57,619 nucleotides of DNA from Beijerinckiaceae bacterium (GCA_019745195.1 JAIETL010000029.1:1-57619); one strand, 5' to 3'; counted from the first letter of the stretch, positions 17,495 through 26,042 are shown. Made by a program: numbers and translations. Notes: generated by a model not told the origin, from the letters alone.

Positions 17495-19833
17495 ACCATC
17501 CCGTGCTCAAGGACGTCGTCCTGGTCGGGGCCGGCCACGCCCATGTCGCGGTGCTGCGCATGTTCGGCATGGACCCGATCCCCGGCGTGCGGCTGACGCT
17601 GCTGACACGCGAGGTCCACACGCCCTATTCGGGCATGCTGCCGGGCCTCGTCGCCGAGCTCTACGGCTTCGACGACGCCCATATCGACACCGGCCCGCTG
17701 ACGCGGTTTGCCGGCGCGAGGCTGTTCCAGGACGACGTGACCGGGCTCGATCTGGATAACCGCAAGGTGATCTGCGCCAACCGCCCGCCGGTCCCCTACG
17801 ACATCCTCTCGCTGAACATCGGCTCGACGCCCAACACCGCCGATATCCCAGGCGCGGCCGAGCATGCGATCCCGGTCAAGCCGATCGACGGGTTTCTGCA
17901 GCAGTTCGACGCGCTCAGGCAGCGCGTGCTCGACCGGCAAGGCCAGACCCGGATCGCGCTTGTCGGCGGCGGCGCCGGCGGCGTCGAGTTGCTGCTCTCG
18001 GTCGAACGCCGACTGCGCCGCGAGGTGGCCGCGGCCGGCTTCGACCCCTCGGGGTTGAGCTTCACCCTGGCCTCCGACGGCGACGACATCCTGCCAACCT
18101 TTCCCGAGCGCTTTCGCGCCGGTTTTCGGCGCGTCCTGGCCGCGCGCGGCGTCGCTGTTCTCGCCGGCGCGCGCGTTGCAAGCGTCGAGGCCGGCCGGCT
18201 TATTCTGGCGGGGCGCGAGCCGGTCGATGCCGACGAGATCCTCTGGACGACGCAGGCGCGGCCGGCGCCCTGGTTGGCGACGACGGGATTGCCGGTCGAC
18301 GAGCGCGGCTTTCTCGTCGTCGACGAGACGCTGCGGGTGAAGGGACGCGACGACATCTTCGCCGCCGGCGACACCATCGCCTTCCCCGACCGCAACCTGC
18401 CGAAATCGGGCGTGTACGCCGTGCGCGCCGGGCCGCCTCTGGCGCAAAACATCCGTCGCGCCCTGACCGGCAAGCCCCTTAAGCCGTTTCGCCCGCAGAA
18501 GCAGGCGATGTATCTGGTTTCGACCGGCGAGCGCTACGCCTTCGGCGCGCGCAACGGCATGGTCTTCGAGGGAGCCTGGGTCTGGCGCTGGAAGGACTGG
18601 ATCGACCGGCGCTTCATGCGAAAATTCAACCAGCCGCCGGAAATGGCCAACGCCGAGTCAGCGCCAGCTTCGATTCTCGCCGACAAGGCGGCGATCCGGG
18701 AGATCTCGGCGATCGCGATGCGCTGCGGCGGCTGCGGCGCGAAGGTCGGCGCGACCGTGCTGTCGCGGGCGCTCGGCCAGCTTGAGCCCATTCACCGCGC
18801 CGACGTCGTGATCGGCCTCGATGCGCCCGACGACGCCGCCGTGGTCGATGTCGGCGGGCCGAATCTCGCCGTGCATAGCGTCGATTATTTCCGCGCGATC
18901 GTCGACGACCCCTACCAGTTCGGCAAGATCGCCGCCAATCATGCGCTCGGCGACATCTTTGCGATGGGGGCTGAGCCGCAATCGGCGCTCGCCATCGCAA
19001 CGATCCCCTATGGACTGGAGGCCAAGGTCGAGGCGGACCTGTCGATGCTGATGGCCGGCGCCAACGAAATCCTGCGCGACGCAAATTGCGCGCTGGTCGG
19101 CGGCCACACCAGCGAGGGCGCGGAACTCGCGTTCGGCCTCGCCGTCAACGGCCTGCTCGCGAGACCAGCACTCCTGCGCAAGGGCGGCCTCGCGCCGGGC
19201 GACGCGCTGATCATCACGAAAGCGATCGGCACCGGCACGCTGCTTGCGGCCGACATGCGCGGCAAGGCCAAGGCGCGCTGGGTGATGGGCGCGATCGCCC
19301 ATATGACCCAGTCCAACCGCATCGGGGCCGCGATCCTGCGCGATCACGGCGCCCATGCGGCGACCGACGTCACCGGCTTCGGACTGCTCGGCCATCTCGT
19401 CGAGATGCTCAAGGCGAGCGAGGCCGACGCCGAACTGGTCCTGCCGCGCGTGCCGCTGCTCGACGGCGTCGTCGAGACCATGTCGCTTGGCATCTTCTCC
19501 TCGCTGCAGCCGCAGAATGTCCGCCTGCGCCGCGCCATCGCCAATCTCGACTCCGCCTCGAAGCATCCGCTCTACGCGGCCCTGTTCGACCCCCAGACCG
19601 CCGGCGGCCTGCTCGCCTCGGTACCGGCGGGCAAGGCCGGCGCGGCGATCGGTGCGCTGCATGAAGCGGGCTACGGCCGGGCCACGATCATCGGCGCGGT
19701 GCGCGAACGCTCGGCTGCGCTCGAGCCGCTGACCATTCTTCTGGACGATCCCGCGCCGGCGACTCCGCCGATCGAGAACCCCGGCGCCAGCGCCGACATA
19801 GGAGCGCCCCATGCGCACGAACCCGTTCCATGA
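17482..19833 (+). CDS. selD: FAD/NAD-dependent oxidoreductase fused to selenophosphate synthetase (SelD)
   Basis: The 783-residue protein joins two enzymes. Residues 1-390 form a pyridine nucleotide-disulfide oxidoreductase domain (dinucleotide-binding VVLVGAGHAHVAVL near residue 12, second GGGAGGVELL near 170, FAD-binding DDIFAAGDTIAFPD near 290). This is the domain known to precede SelD in fused proteins. Residues 405-760 form selenide, water dikinase: the catalytic pair is C418 and K421 in GGCGAKVG, with GLDAPDDAAVV, NHALGDIFAMGA, GGHTSEGAE and DVTGFGLLGHL following. SelD makes selenophosphate from selenide and ATP. The active residue is Cys, not selenocysteine. No selA, selB, selC or 2-selenouridine synthase gene is in the window, so the selenium acceptor here is unknown. 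Confidence 0.95.
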   Translation: MHTLNHPVLKDVVLVGAGHAHVAVLRMFGMDPIPGVRLTLLTREVHTPYSGMLPGLVAELYGFDDAHIDTGPLTRFAGARLFQDDVTGLDLDNRKVICANRPPVPYDILSLNIGSTPNTADIPGAAEHAIPVKPIDGFLQQFDALRQRVLDRQGQTRIALVGGGAGGVELLLSVERRLRREVAAAGFDPSGLSFTLASDGDDILPTFPERFRAGFRRVLAARGVAVLAGARVASVEAGRLILAGREPVDADEILWTTQARPAPWLATTGLPVDERGFLVVDETLRVKGRDDIFAAGDTIAFPDRNLPKSGVYAVRAGPPLAQNIRRALTGKPLKPFRPQKQAMYLVSTGERYAFGARNGMVFEGAWVWRWKDWIDRRFMRKFNQPPEMANAESAPASILADKAAIREISAIAMRCGGCGAKVGATVLSRALGQLEPIHRADVVIGLDAPDDAAVVDVGGPNLAVHSVDYFRAIVDDPYQFGKIAANHALGDIFAMGAEPQSALAIATIPYGLEAKVEADLSMLMAGANEILRDANCALVGGHTSEGAELAFGLAVNGLLARPALLRKGGLAPGDALIITKAIGTGTLLAADMRGKAKARWVMGAIAHMTQSNRIGAAILRDHGAHAATDVTGFGLLGHLVEMLKASEADAELVLPRVPLLDGVVETMSLGIFSSLQPQNVRLRRAIANLDSASKHPLYAALFDPQTAGGLLASVPAGKAGAAIGALHEAGYGRATIIGAVRERSAALEPLTILLDDPAPATPPIENPGASADIGAPHAHEPVP

Positions 19834-20464
19834 CACCTGGCTGTTCCTGATCGGCGCGACGCCCGATCATGCCGGCAGCGGCGTCGGCTATCTGATCGTG
19901 GCGCTGTTCTGGGCGCTCTTCATCGCCTCCTGTCTGATCGCCTGGAAGGCCTGGCGCGACGACCCGGCGCAGCGCACATCGACGCATCTGGCGACGTGGT
20001 TCATGCGCCTCATGATCGGCTGCATGTGGTTCCAGGGCTCGCTCTGGAAGCTGCCTTTGCCGATCTCGGGCGGGTTTCGCTACTGGACCACGGAAATCAC
20101 CACCAATGCCGGCTTCGAGATCCACAAATGGATCGCGACCAACATCTTCCTGCCGATGCTCTGGCTGCTCAATCCGCTGGTCTACCTGACCGAGCTTTCG
20201 ATGGCGGTCGCCTTCATGCTCGGCTTCATGGTCCGGCCGCTGGCGGCGATCGGCATGCTGTTCGTGGTGCAGCTCTGGCTTGGGCTTTACATGCACCCGA
20301 TGGAATGGCCGTGGCTCTACATCTTCCTGATCTTCGTGCAGGGCTTCTTCATCCTGCACAACGCCGGCCACAGCCTCGGCCTCGACGGCATGATCGCGAA
20401 GTCCGCGACGGGCCCGCTCAAGGGCGAGGGGGCGCTGGCCCGGCTCTACCGGCGGTTCGCCTGA
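19811..20464 (+). CDS. DoxX/DoxD-like integral membrane protein
   Basis: The 217-residue protein has about five transmembrane helices (GYLIVALFWALFIASCLIAW, WFMRLMIGCMWFQGSLWKLP, NPLVYLTELSMAVAFMLGFM, LAAIGMLFVVQLWLGLYM and WLYIFLIFVQGFFILHNAGH). The WFQGSLWKLP and HNAGHSLGLD patterns fit the DoxX/TQO small-subunit superfamily, members of which sit in thiosulfate:quinone oxidoreductases. In this operon it might take part in selenium or sulfur redox chemistry at the membrane, perhaps with the FAD domain of the SelD protein (inference). It overlaps the SelD fusion by 23 bases and overlaps the convergent glycosyltransferase gene at its 3' end by 47 bases. Confidence 0.8.
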   Translation: MRTNPFHDTWLFLIGATPDHAGSGVGYLIVALFWALFIASCLIAWKAWRDDPAQRTSTHLATWFMRLMIGCMWFQGSLWKLPLPISGGFRYWTTEITTNAGFEIHKWIATNIFLPMLWLLNPLVYLTELSMAVAFMLGFMVRPLAAIGMLFVVQLWLGLYMHPMEWPWLYIFLIFVQGFFILHNAGHSLGLDGMIAKSATGPLKGEGALARLYRRFA

Positions 20465-21200
20465 CCGCGCCGGCGATCCGGATGAAGGTGCGAAGCAGAA
20501 CCCAGGCGACCCTGGCCGAGACGATCAGGTCGCCGGAAACTTTCGAGGCGCCGCCGCGCCGGCGACGCTGGCCGACCGGAAGCTCCCTGACACGCAGGCC
20601 GGAAGCCGCAGCGCGCATCTGCATTTCGAGGTTCCAGCCGAAGCTGTCCTCGCGCATGCCGAGCCCCTCCAGCGCCGTCCGCGAGATCGCGCGAAAGGGC
20701 GACATATCGGTGAAGCGGGAGCCGTAGCGCAGGTGGATCAAAAGGCCGGCGAGATGTCCCGCGACGATCTGCGAGGCGTTCAGGCTGCCCGCTTCCCGCG
20801 CGCCCCGCAGGCGCGAGCCGAGCACGAAATCGGCCTCGTGCGCCAGCACCGGGCCTGCGATCTCTGCGATCCGTTCGGGATCGTCGCTGCCGTCGCCGTC
20901 GAAGAACAGCACGATCGCGCAGTCGCGATGGAGGTCGGCGAGGCCGGTCATCATGGCGCGGCCATAGCCGCGACGCGGCTCGACGATGACGTCGGCGCCG
21001 GCGGCGCGGGCCGTTTCGGCCGTCGCGTCGCGCGAGCCGCCATCGACAACGACGACGCGGCCGACGCCCTGAGCCAGCACGCCGCGCACGACCTCGCCGA
21101 TCGCCTCGGCCTCGTCGAGGCAGGGGATGATCGCCGTGACGGCGGCGAGCGAGACCGTGCCCTTCAGAGGCTCCACCTCAGCCCGCAACTGCTGCAGCAT
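20418..21200 (-). CDS. Family 2 glycosyltransferase of the radical-SAM/selenium-associated type
   Basis: The 260-residue GT-A enzyme shows TAIIPCLDEAEAIG (nucleotide-sugar site), VVVDGGSRDATAETAR, and the metal-binding DGDGSDDPERI in place of the usual DxD. It continues with a LGSRLRGAREAGSL loop and ends without membrane helices. It resembles dolichyl-phosphate sugar synthases and the small glycosyltransferases (TIGR04283-like) grouped with radical-SAM and selenium genes in genomes. It is the last gene of a four-gene - strand operon, overlapping the upstream radical-SAM gene by 37 bases. Donor and acceptor sugars cannot be read from the sequence. Confidence 0.82.
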   Translation of the reverse strand: MLQQLRAEVEPLKGTVSLAAVTAIIPCLDEAEAIGEVVRGVLAQGVGRVVVVDGGSRDATAETARAAGADVIVEPRRGYGRAMMTGLADLHRDCAIVLFFDGDGSDDPERIAEIAGPVLAHEADFVLGSRLRGAREAGSLNASQIVAGHLAGLLIHLRYGSRFTDMSPFRAISRTALEGLGMREDSFGWNLEMQMRAAASGLRVRELPVGQRRRRGGASKVSGDLIVSARVAWVLLRTFIRIAGAVRRTAGRAGPAPPRP

Positions 21201-22234
21201 TTCGGTGGCGCGCCCGATTGCAGCGTCTCGCGGAAATCCTGATAGGCCGGCCCGTTCCAGATCTCGCGCAGGGTCTGCTGCGTGGCGTCGCCGAGCGTGT
21301 AGTTCTCATAGCCCCGCTGCGAGAACGGCGCGATGCAGCAGGGGATCGCGCGGCCATTGGCGGTGAAATACATCACCGTCCAGGGCCGGTGGCAGAGCGA
21401 CCACGGCGTCTTATCGTCGGCGCGCTTCAGGCTGCTTTCCGGTTCTGTCGCGCCCGAGGCGCTGAAGCTCATGCCGAGAGAAGCCGCCAGCGCGGTCGCC
21501 TCGGCCAGAACCTCCGATTCATGCGTGGTCATGGCCTCGAACAAGGCCTGATCCGGCCGGGCCAACCCGATCGAGTCCTCCTCGAAGAAGACCAGCCGCT
21601 GCAGATGGACCTCCTTCACGCCGATCTCGGAGGCGACGCCGACGAAGGCCGGCAACTGGTCCAGCGTCTCCTTCAGGCCGGTGAGCCAGAGCGAGACCTT
21701 GGGGAGAGCGAGATTCTCGCGCTGCTGCATCTCGGTGAAGGCGCGGACGTTCTTCACGATGCGGTTGAAGTAGTCCTTGCCCCGGACCTCGATGAAGGTT
21801 TTCGCATCAGCGGCGTCGAGCGAGACGCGCAATTCGTCGAGCCCGGTATCGACCAGTTCCCGGCCCTTCTTGGCGTTGAGCAAGGTGCCGTTGGTGTTGA
21901 ACAGCACATAGGCGCCACGATCCTTGAGATAGCGGATCATGCGCGGCAGGTCCTTGACCAGCATCGGCTCGCCGATGCCGTGCAGCACGACGCGGGATAT
22001 GCTCGGCACCTGGTCTACGATCGCGGTGAACAGCTCCCAGCTCATGTCGGCGGCGGGTTCGAGCGTCTCATAGGTGCGCGGGCAGGTTGTGCAGAGCAGA
22101 TTGCAGCGGTTCGTCGTCTCCAGGTAGAGACAGACGGGCGGGCGCTCAGCCCTCGCCGCGAGCAGCGCCGGCACGGCTTCGTGGTAGCGATCGGGATTGA
22201 CGCTGGCGCGGGCGGGCAGGATGTCGAGTGTCAT
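21164..22234 (-). CDS. Radical SAM/SPASM protein
   Basis: The 356-residue enzyme has the cluster motif RCNLLCTTCPRTYE with C44, C48 and C51. The barrel segments VVLHGIGEPMLVKDLP and FNTNGTLLN follow, and then DELRVSLDAADAKTF. A C-terminal SPASM-like region has LCHRPWTVMYFTANGRAIPCC, quoted here to its 20-residue limit as the segment near residue 295, followed by IWNGPAYQDFRETL and KCCSSCGLRW. The start at 22234 overlaps the upstream stop as ATGA; a longer frame to 22303 would run into that gene. It sits between two glycosyltransferase genes. The substrate is not known; a role in building a glycosylated small molecule is inferred from the neighbours. Confidence 0.9.
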   Translation of the reverse strand: MTLDILPARASVNPDRYHEAVPALLAARAERPPVCLYLETTNRCNLLCTTCPRTYETLEPAADMSWELFTAIVDQVPSISRVVLHGIGEPMLVKDLPRMIRYLKDRGAYVLFNTNGTLLNAKKGRELVDTGLDELRVSLDAADAKTFIEVRGKDYFNRIVKNVRAFTEMQQRENLALPKVSLWLTGLKETLDQLPAFVGVASEIGVKEVHLQRLVFFEEDSIGLARPDQALFEAMTTHESEVLAEATALAASLGMSFSASGATEPESSLKRADDKTPWSLCHRPWTVMYFTANGRAIPCCIAPFSQRGYENYTLGDATQQTLREIWNGPAYQDFRETLQSGAPPKCCSSCGLRWSL

Positions 22235-23580
22235 GTCGGCGCGTCTCCGTTCGCAGCCTGCTTGGACCTGCGCAGCGCAATCCAGAGCGAGTAGAGTAAG
22301 CACACCAGCGTCGTGCCGTAGAGCAGGTTTTGCCGTGTTGTGAGCGTCATCACACGATCGTCAGGAATGACGTCGTAGAGCAAGAAGGCGAGCGTCGTCA
22401 TCGCCCAGAAGGCCGGCTGCCGCGTCAGCGCCAGAAATGGCGCGAGCGCGAGGAAATACCATGGGAAATTGGGCGAAAGCAGCAGCAGGAAGGTGAAGAT
22501 CAGCCAGGCCGCGCCGGCGATCGCGGCCTCAGGGCTGCGGTCGCGCCGGAACGAGGCCGCCAGCGCCATCCCGCCCAGGACGGCGAGCGCAGAGACGAGA
22601 TAGAGCACCGTCCCGCCGGGAATGGGTCCTGTGAGGTTCTGCAGCACGCTCAGAAGCCAGTAGCGATCACCGGAGGCTAACCCCTCCTCGGTCACATAGC
22701 CGGGCCAGAACCCGAAAATTCCGAGGCCGACGCCGAGATAGGGCAAGGTCGTAACGATGGCGATCGCCATGACCACGGCTGGCAGCCGCCAATCCCAGGG
22801 CCGCCAGAGCGCCGGCAGAACGACGAGCGCAATCGGCTTGACCATCGCCGCCATCGCAACCAGCACGCCGGCCAGAAGCGGGCGCGCGGCGAGGGCGGCC
22901 CACAAGCCCAACATGATGAACGCCACCATCGCCGCATCCAGATGGCCGTTGGCGGCGATCTCCCAGACCGGCAGAGGGTGCCAGGCGTAGGCGACGGCCA
23001 CGGCCGGCGGGTGGCCGAGCTTTCGCAGGATCGCCATCAGCGCGACGATGGAGACGCCGTCAAAGGCGACGAGACCAGCCTTCATGACGAGAAGGCTGTC
23101 GCCCAGGCGGGTGATCAGAAAGAAGATCAGTTGCGCGCCCGGCGGGTAGATCGTCACCGCATAGTCGGCGCGGTTGATATGCGGATAGATCGCCGCGTCG
23201 CGCAGGAAGGCGACATCAGGCGCGGCCGGCACGAAGCGGTAGGGGTTTATGCCCGCCGCCTGGACGCGGCCGTCCCAGACATAGCGGAAGACGTCGGACG
23301 AGAAGTAGTTGTCGGCGCCGAGCATCGTCAGGCGCAGCAACGCCGCGACGACGAGAACGATCACGAGCGCACCGGGCCGATCCGGGCGCCCGCACAGGAC
23401 CGCCGCTCTCGCCGCGCCGCAGGCGCAGAGAATGATCAACAGAAAGAACGCCGAGCTGCCGAGCCGCTGGTGGACGAACTGGCCCGACAGCGTCAGAGCC
23501 AGCACGCTGGCTCCGAGCAGTGCGATTTCCTTCGAGGCAGACGCCGACACCGCCGCCCTGTCCGCGACGGGTTCCATCAT
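22231..23580 (-). CDS. Polytopic membrane glycosyltransferase (GT87/mannosyltransferase-like)
   Basis: The 449-residue protein has about 11-12 hydrophobic helices. Near residue 95 a DVFRYVWDGRVQAAGINPY segment carries the acidic residues typical of GT-C enzymes, and YPPGAQLIFF and AWHPLPVWEIAANGHLDAA follow. Such enzymes (GT39/GT87 and DUF2029-type) move a sugar from a polyprenyl-phosphate donor to an acceptor on the outer face of the inner membrane. The soluble family 2 enzyme in this operon resembles makers of such donors, so the two may act in sequence. It is coupled to both neighbours by four-base ATGA overlaps. Confidence 0.85.
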   Translation of the reverse strand: MMEPVADRAAVSASASKEIALLGASVLALTLSGQFVHQRLGSSAFFLLIILCACGAARAAVLCGRPDRPGALVIVLVVAALLRLTMLGADNYFSSDVFRYVWDGRVQAAGINPYRFVPAAPDVAFLRDAAIYPHINRADYAVTIYPPGAQLIFFLITRLGDSLLVMKAGLVAFDGVSIVALMAILRKLGHPPAVAVAYAWHPLPVWEIAANGHLDAAMVAFIMLGLWAALAARPLLAGVLVAMAAMVKPIALVVLPALWRPWDWRLPAVVMAIAIVTTLPYLGVGLGIFGFWPGYVTEEGLASGDRYWLLSVLQNLTGPIPGGTVLYLVSALAVLGGMALAASFRRDRSPEAAIAGAAWLIFTFLLLLSPNFPWYFLALAPFLALTRQPAFWAMTTLAFLLYDVIPDDRVMTLTTRQNLLYGTTLVCLLYSLWIALRRSKQAANGDAPT

Positions 23581-24332
23581 CCGCGCTGCGCGATGGGGCG
23601 TTCGCGCGCCAGATCAGCCATTGGCCAGCCGACCTTGCCAAGAAGCTGCCGCGTCGCTGCGGCCGGCCCGCTCTGCAATCCCGGTTCGACGAAGGCCGGA
23701 GCGTGCCCGGCAAGCTCCTCGACAAGCATATCGTAGCTCTCGGCGTCGTCGACATCATACCAGAGCGGCAGCTCCAGCACCGGCAGGCCGATCTCGGCTG
23801 CCCGCCCTCGCGTCGCGTCGAGCACGCCAGCGGTGCTCCAGGGAATGTCCGAAAACAGCTCCCGGTGCGATCGTTTCAGGCCTATCAGATAGTAGCCGCC
23901 ATCGATTGCGGGACCGAGAACGACGCGATCACCCTCTGCGCGCAGGGCGGCGATCGCCGCCGCCAGCAGTATCGGCGGCAAGGTCGGGCTGTCGGCGTTG
24001 ACGAGGATCACGCCGTCATGACCCGCGTTCAGCAGAGCATCGACGGCGCCCAGCAGAACGACTCCAAGGGTGGCGTCACGGCGGCAGATCAACTGGAAAT
24101 CCATCGGGATGCACGACCGAAGCTCGGCCTCTGTTCCTTCCGGCGCAAACACCGCATAGCCCTGCCGTCCAACTGATCGCGGCACGGCCTCGATCGCACT
24201 TGCGATGTCGCGCAGAAAACAGGACGCCAGTGCCGCTGCGCCCTCCGGCCCAAGCAGGGGGATGAGACGGGTCTTGCTGTGCCCTGCGCGTGGGGTCTTG
24301 CAGATGATGCCGATGGCCGTCTCAGCTCGCAT
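23577..24332 (-). CDS. DUF2064/TIGR04282-like glycosyltransferase
   Basis: The 251-residue protein begins AIGIICKTPRAGHSKTRLIP, the typical start of DUF2064 proteins, which resemble nucleotidyl/glycosyltransferases of the GT-A fold. VILVNADSPTLPPILL supplies the acidic metal site, and GPAIDGGYYLIGLK is a conserved family motif. This group has been linked in genomes to radical-SAM and selenium-associated or arsenosugar clusters. The ATG at 24332 starts directly at the family motif; the frame reads on upstream to 24500, but those residues have no family match. It is the first gene of the four-gene - strand operon; the next start overlaps its stop. Confidence 0.85.
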   Translation of the reverse strand: MRAETAIGIICKTPRAGHSKTRLIPLLGPEGAAALASCFLRDIASAIEAVPRSVGRQGYAVFAPEGTEAELRSCIPMDFQLICRRDATLGVVLLGAVDALLNAGHDGVILVNADSPTLPPILLAAAIAALRAEGDRVVLGPAIDGGYYLIGLKRSHRELFSDIPWSTAGVLDATRGRAAEIGLPVLELPLWYDVDDAESYDMLVEELAGHAPAFVEPGLQSGPAAATRQLLGKVGWPMADLARERPIAQRG

Positions 24333-24464
24333 GCGAATCCGAATTTTCTGAGCTGCCTGAACAGTCTGGCTTTTGCGCACCCAGAACAACTCGTCCCGAC
24401 CGGCCGGGTCAAGGCACGCCTTCGTGATCCGAAGCTCACTTGGAATCGTTCGAAGCACGCGGGA

Positions 24465-24617
24465 GGCGCACGGCTTCGCCCTTGTGAGCGGGAAGATCAT
24501 CCATGATCACGATATCGCCTTTGCGCGAGTGTCGGCGCGAGAACCTGGCCTGCGGCACAAAGGCTTCACGGTTTATCGGCCCGCACCATCGGCGCTGTCA
24601 TGCCGGTGAGACGTAAG
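24465..24617 (-). pseudogene. IS630-family transposase remnant, downstream part
   Basis: On the - strand this stretch reads TGMTAPMV, then shifts frame to GPINREAF, QVLAPTLA and RKGDIVIMDDLPAHKGEAVR. In order, these are the middle segments of an IS630-family transposase, including the second catalytic aspartate region. At least two frameshifts separate them, and the expected C-terminal third is missing. The upstream half lies at 26128-26290, on the far side of the IS3-family insertion. The stretch from 24333 to 24464 between this remnant and the glycosyltransferase gene shows no recognisable feature except a presumed promoter. Confidence 0.8.
24609..24617 (+). repeat. 9-bp target-site duplication (left copy; right copy 26128-26136)
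   Basis: AGACGTAAG occurs directly outside both ends of the IS3-family element. Joining the flanks at one copy restores an uninterrupted IS630 reading frame on the - strand (VAGLRLTGMTAPM), which shows this is a true duplication. IS3-family elements usually duplicate 3-5 bp, so nine is unusual. Confidence 0.88.
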
Positions 24618-24690
24618 TGTCCGTCGTCAGATAATTTGAGACCGTTTTTGTTTGTCAGGAACGGAGGTTCTGGCTTATCTGGTTTCGAGG

Positions 24691-25671
24691 TTATGCGGCC
24701 TGCAGGTGATGCTGCAAGCGTCTCTCCTGGATGGTCTGGCGCTTGATCCTTTCGCGTTCGGTGAGGATGGCCTGCCCGCGGCTGAAGTAGACATCGGCGG
24801 GCGTCAGGTTGCCGAGGCTCTCGTGGTAGCGGGCATGGTTGTAATGCTCGACGAAGGCGGCGACCTGCCGTTCGAGATCGCCGGGCAGATAGTAGTTTTC
24901 CAGCAGGATGCGGTTCTTCAGGGTCTGGTGCCAGCGTTCGATCTTGCCTTGCGTCTGGGGATGGTAGGGTGCGCCGCGAACGTGTTTCATGCCCTTGCCG
25001 TCGAGCCAGGTGGCGAGGTCGGCTGAGATGTATGAGGCGCCGTTATCGCTCAACAGTCTCGGCCGATGTGCGACCGTGATCTGGTCGAGCCCCGATGCCG
25101 CCAACGCCAGATCGAGCGTGGCGGTGACGTCGTCAGTGCGCATCGTGGCGCAGAGCTTCCAGGCGACGATGAAGCGGGAGAAGTCGTCGAGCACGGTCGA
25201 GAGATAATACCAGCCCCAGCCCGTGATCTTCAGGTAGGTGAAGTCGGTCTGCCAGAGCTGGTTGGGTGCCGTCGTCTTGTCCTTGAACTCGGACGCCGCC
25301 TTGATGACGATGTAGGCTGGGCTGGTGATAAGGTCATGGGCCTTCAGCAGCCGATACACCGACGCCTCCGAGACGAAGTAGCTCTTTTCGTCGGTGAAGC
25401 GCACCGCCAGCTCGCGTGGGCTCAGCTCCGTTTCGCGCAGCGCCAGCTCGACGATCTCGGCCCGGATTGGGTCGGGGATTCGGTTCCAGACGCGGTCGGG
25501 CCGTGAGCGATGATCGGCGAGCGCCTCGACCCCGCCGGAGCGATAGCGATCATACCAGCGATAGAACGTGGCGCGCGGGATGCCGAGCTTGTCCAATGTG
25601 CGCCTTGCCGGCAGATGCGAGGCTTCGACCAGCCGGATGATCTCGGCCTTCTCGGATGCGGGATACCTCAT
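24691..25671 (-). CDS. IS3-family transposase OrfB (DDE integrase)
   Basis: The 326-residue protein has an N-terminal helix-turn-helix (ARRTLDKLGIPRATFYRWYDRY), the HTH_21-like segment, and an rve integrase core. The catalytic triad is visible in WQTDFTYLKI (Asp), LLSDNGASY (Asp) and GKIERWHQTLKN (Glu). It ends with the usual HYNHARYHESLGNLTPADVY. The ATG overlaps the orfA stop. In IS3 elements the active transposase is often an OrfAB fusion made by -1 frameshifting; a run of seven A residues near the end of orfA would allow that. Confidence 0.95.
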   Translation of the reverse strand: MRYPASEKAEIIRLVEASHLPARRTLDKLGIPRATFYRWYDRYRSGGVEALADHRSRPDRVWNRIPDPIRAEIVELALRETELSPRELAVRFTDEKSYFVSEASVYRLLKAHDLITSPAYIVIKAASEFKDKTTAPNQLWQTDFTYLKITGWGWYYLSTVLDDFSRFIVAWKLCATMRTDDVTATLDLALAASGLDQITVAHRPRLLSDNGASYISADLATWLDGKGMKHVRGAPYHPQTQGKIERWHQTLKNRILLENYYLPGDLERQVAAFVEHYNHARYHESLGNLTPADVYFSRGQAILTERERIKRQTIQERRLQHHLQAA

Positions 25672-26042
25672 GTGTCGTCCTCCCCATCCGCGAGCATGCT
25701 TTTTTTAAGCAGGCGGTTTTCCAGGGTGAGATCGGCCACGGCCTCCTTCAGGGCCTGCGCCTCTCGGCGCAGCTCCTTCACCTCGTCCGACGTCGCGGCG
25801 CGGGCCGTGTCACCGGCGAGACGGCGCTTGCCGGCGTCGAGGAATTCCTTCGACCAGCCGTAATACATCGACGAGGCGATCCCCTCGCGCCGGCACAACT
25901 CGGCGATGCTCTCCTCGCCGCGCACGCCTTCCAGCACGATGCGGATCTTCTCTTCGGCCGAGAACTGCCGACGCGTCGCTCGGCGGATGTCCTTCACGAC
26001 CTGCTCTGCTGGTGCTTTCTCCGGCCCCGATTTCTGTCTCAT
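25668..26042 (-). CDS. IS3-family OrfA (HTH protein) with candidate frameshift site
   Basis: The 124-residue protein has a helix-turn-helix of the transposase-8 type (RRQFSAEEKIRIVLEGVRG, then SIAELCRREGIASSMYYGWSKEFL) and a C-terminal coiled coil with leucine spacing (ELRREAQALKEAVADLTLENRLLKKSM). The codons CTT AAA AAA AGC near the end contain seven consecutive A (plus-strand 25700-25706). A -1 slip there reads through into the orfB frame without a stop, as is known for IS3-family OrfAB production. Confidence 0.93.
   Translation of the reverse strand: MRQKSGPEKAPAEQVVKDIRRATRRQFSAEEKIRIVLEGVRGEESIAELCRREGIASSMYYGWSKEFLDAGKRRLAGDTARAATSDEVKELRREAQALKEAVADLTLENRLLKKSMLADGEDDT

Noticed and set aside
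17482..19833. Selenocysteine-containing SelD
   Set aside because: The catalytic position is encoded by TGC (Cys), and no in-frame TGA occurs there.
18658..19836. 392-codon - strand frame over the SelD domain
   Set aside because: Long antisense frames are expected at this GC content; the + strand frame has every SelD motif.
12307..24332. Arsenosugar biosynthesis as the function of the cluster
   Set aside because: There is no ArsM with As-binding cysteines, no ArsS-type radical-SAM protein and no ars resistance gene, while SelD is present.
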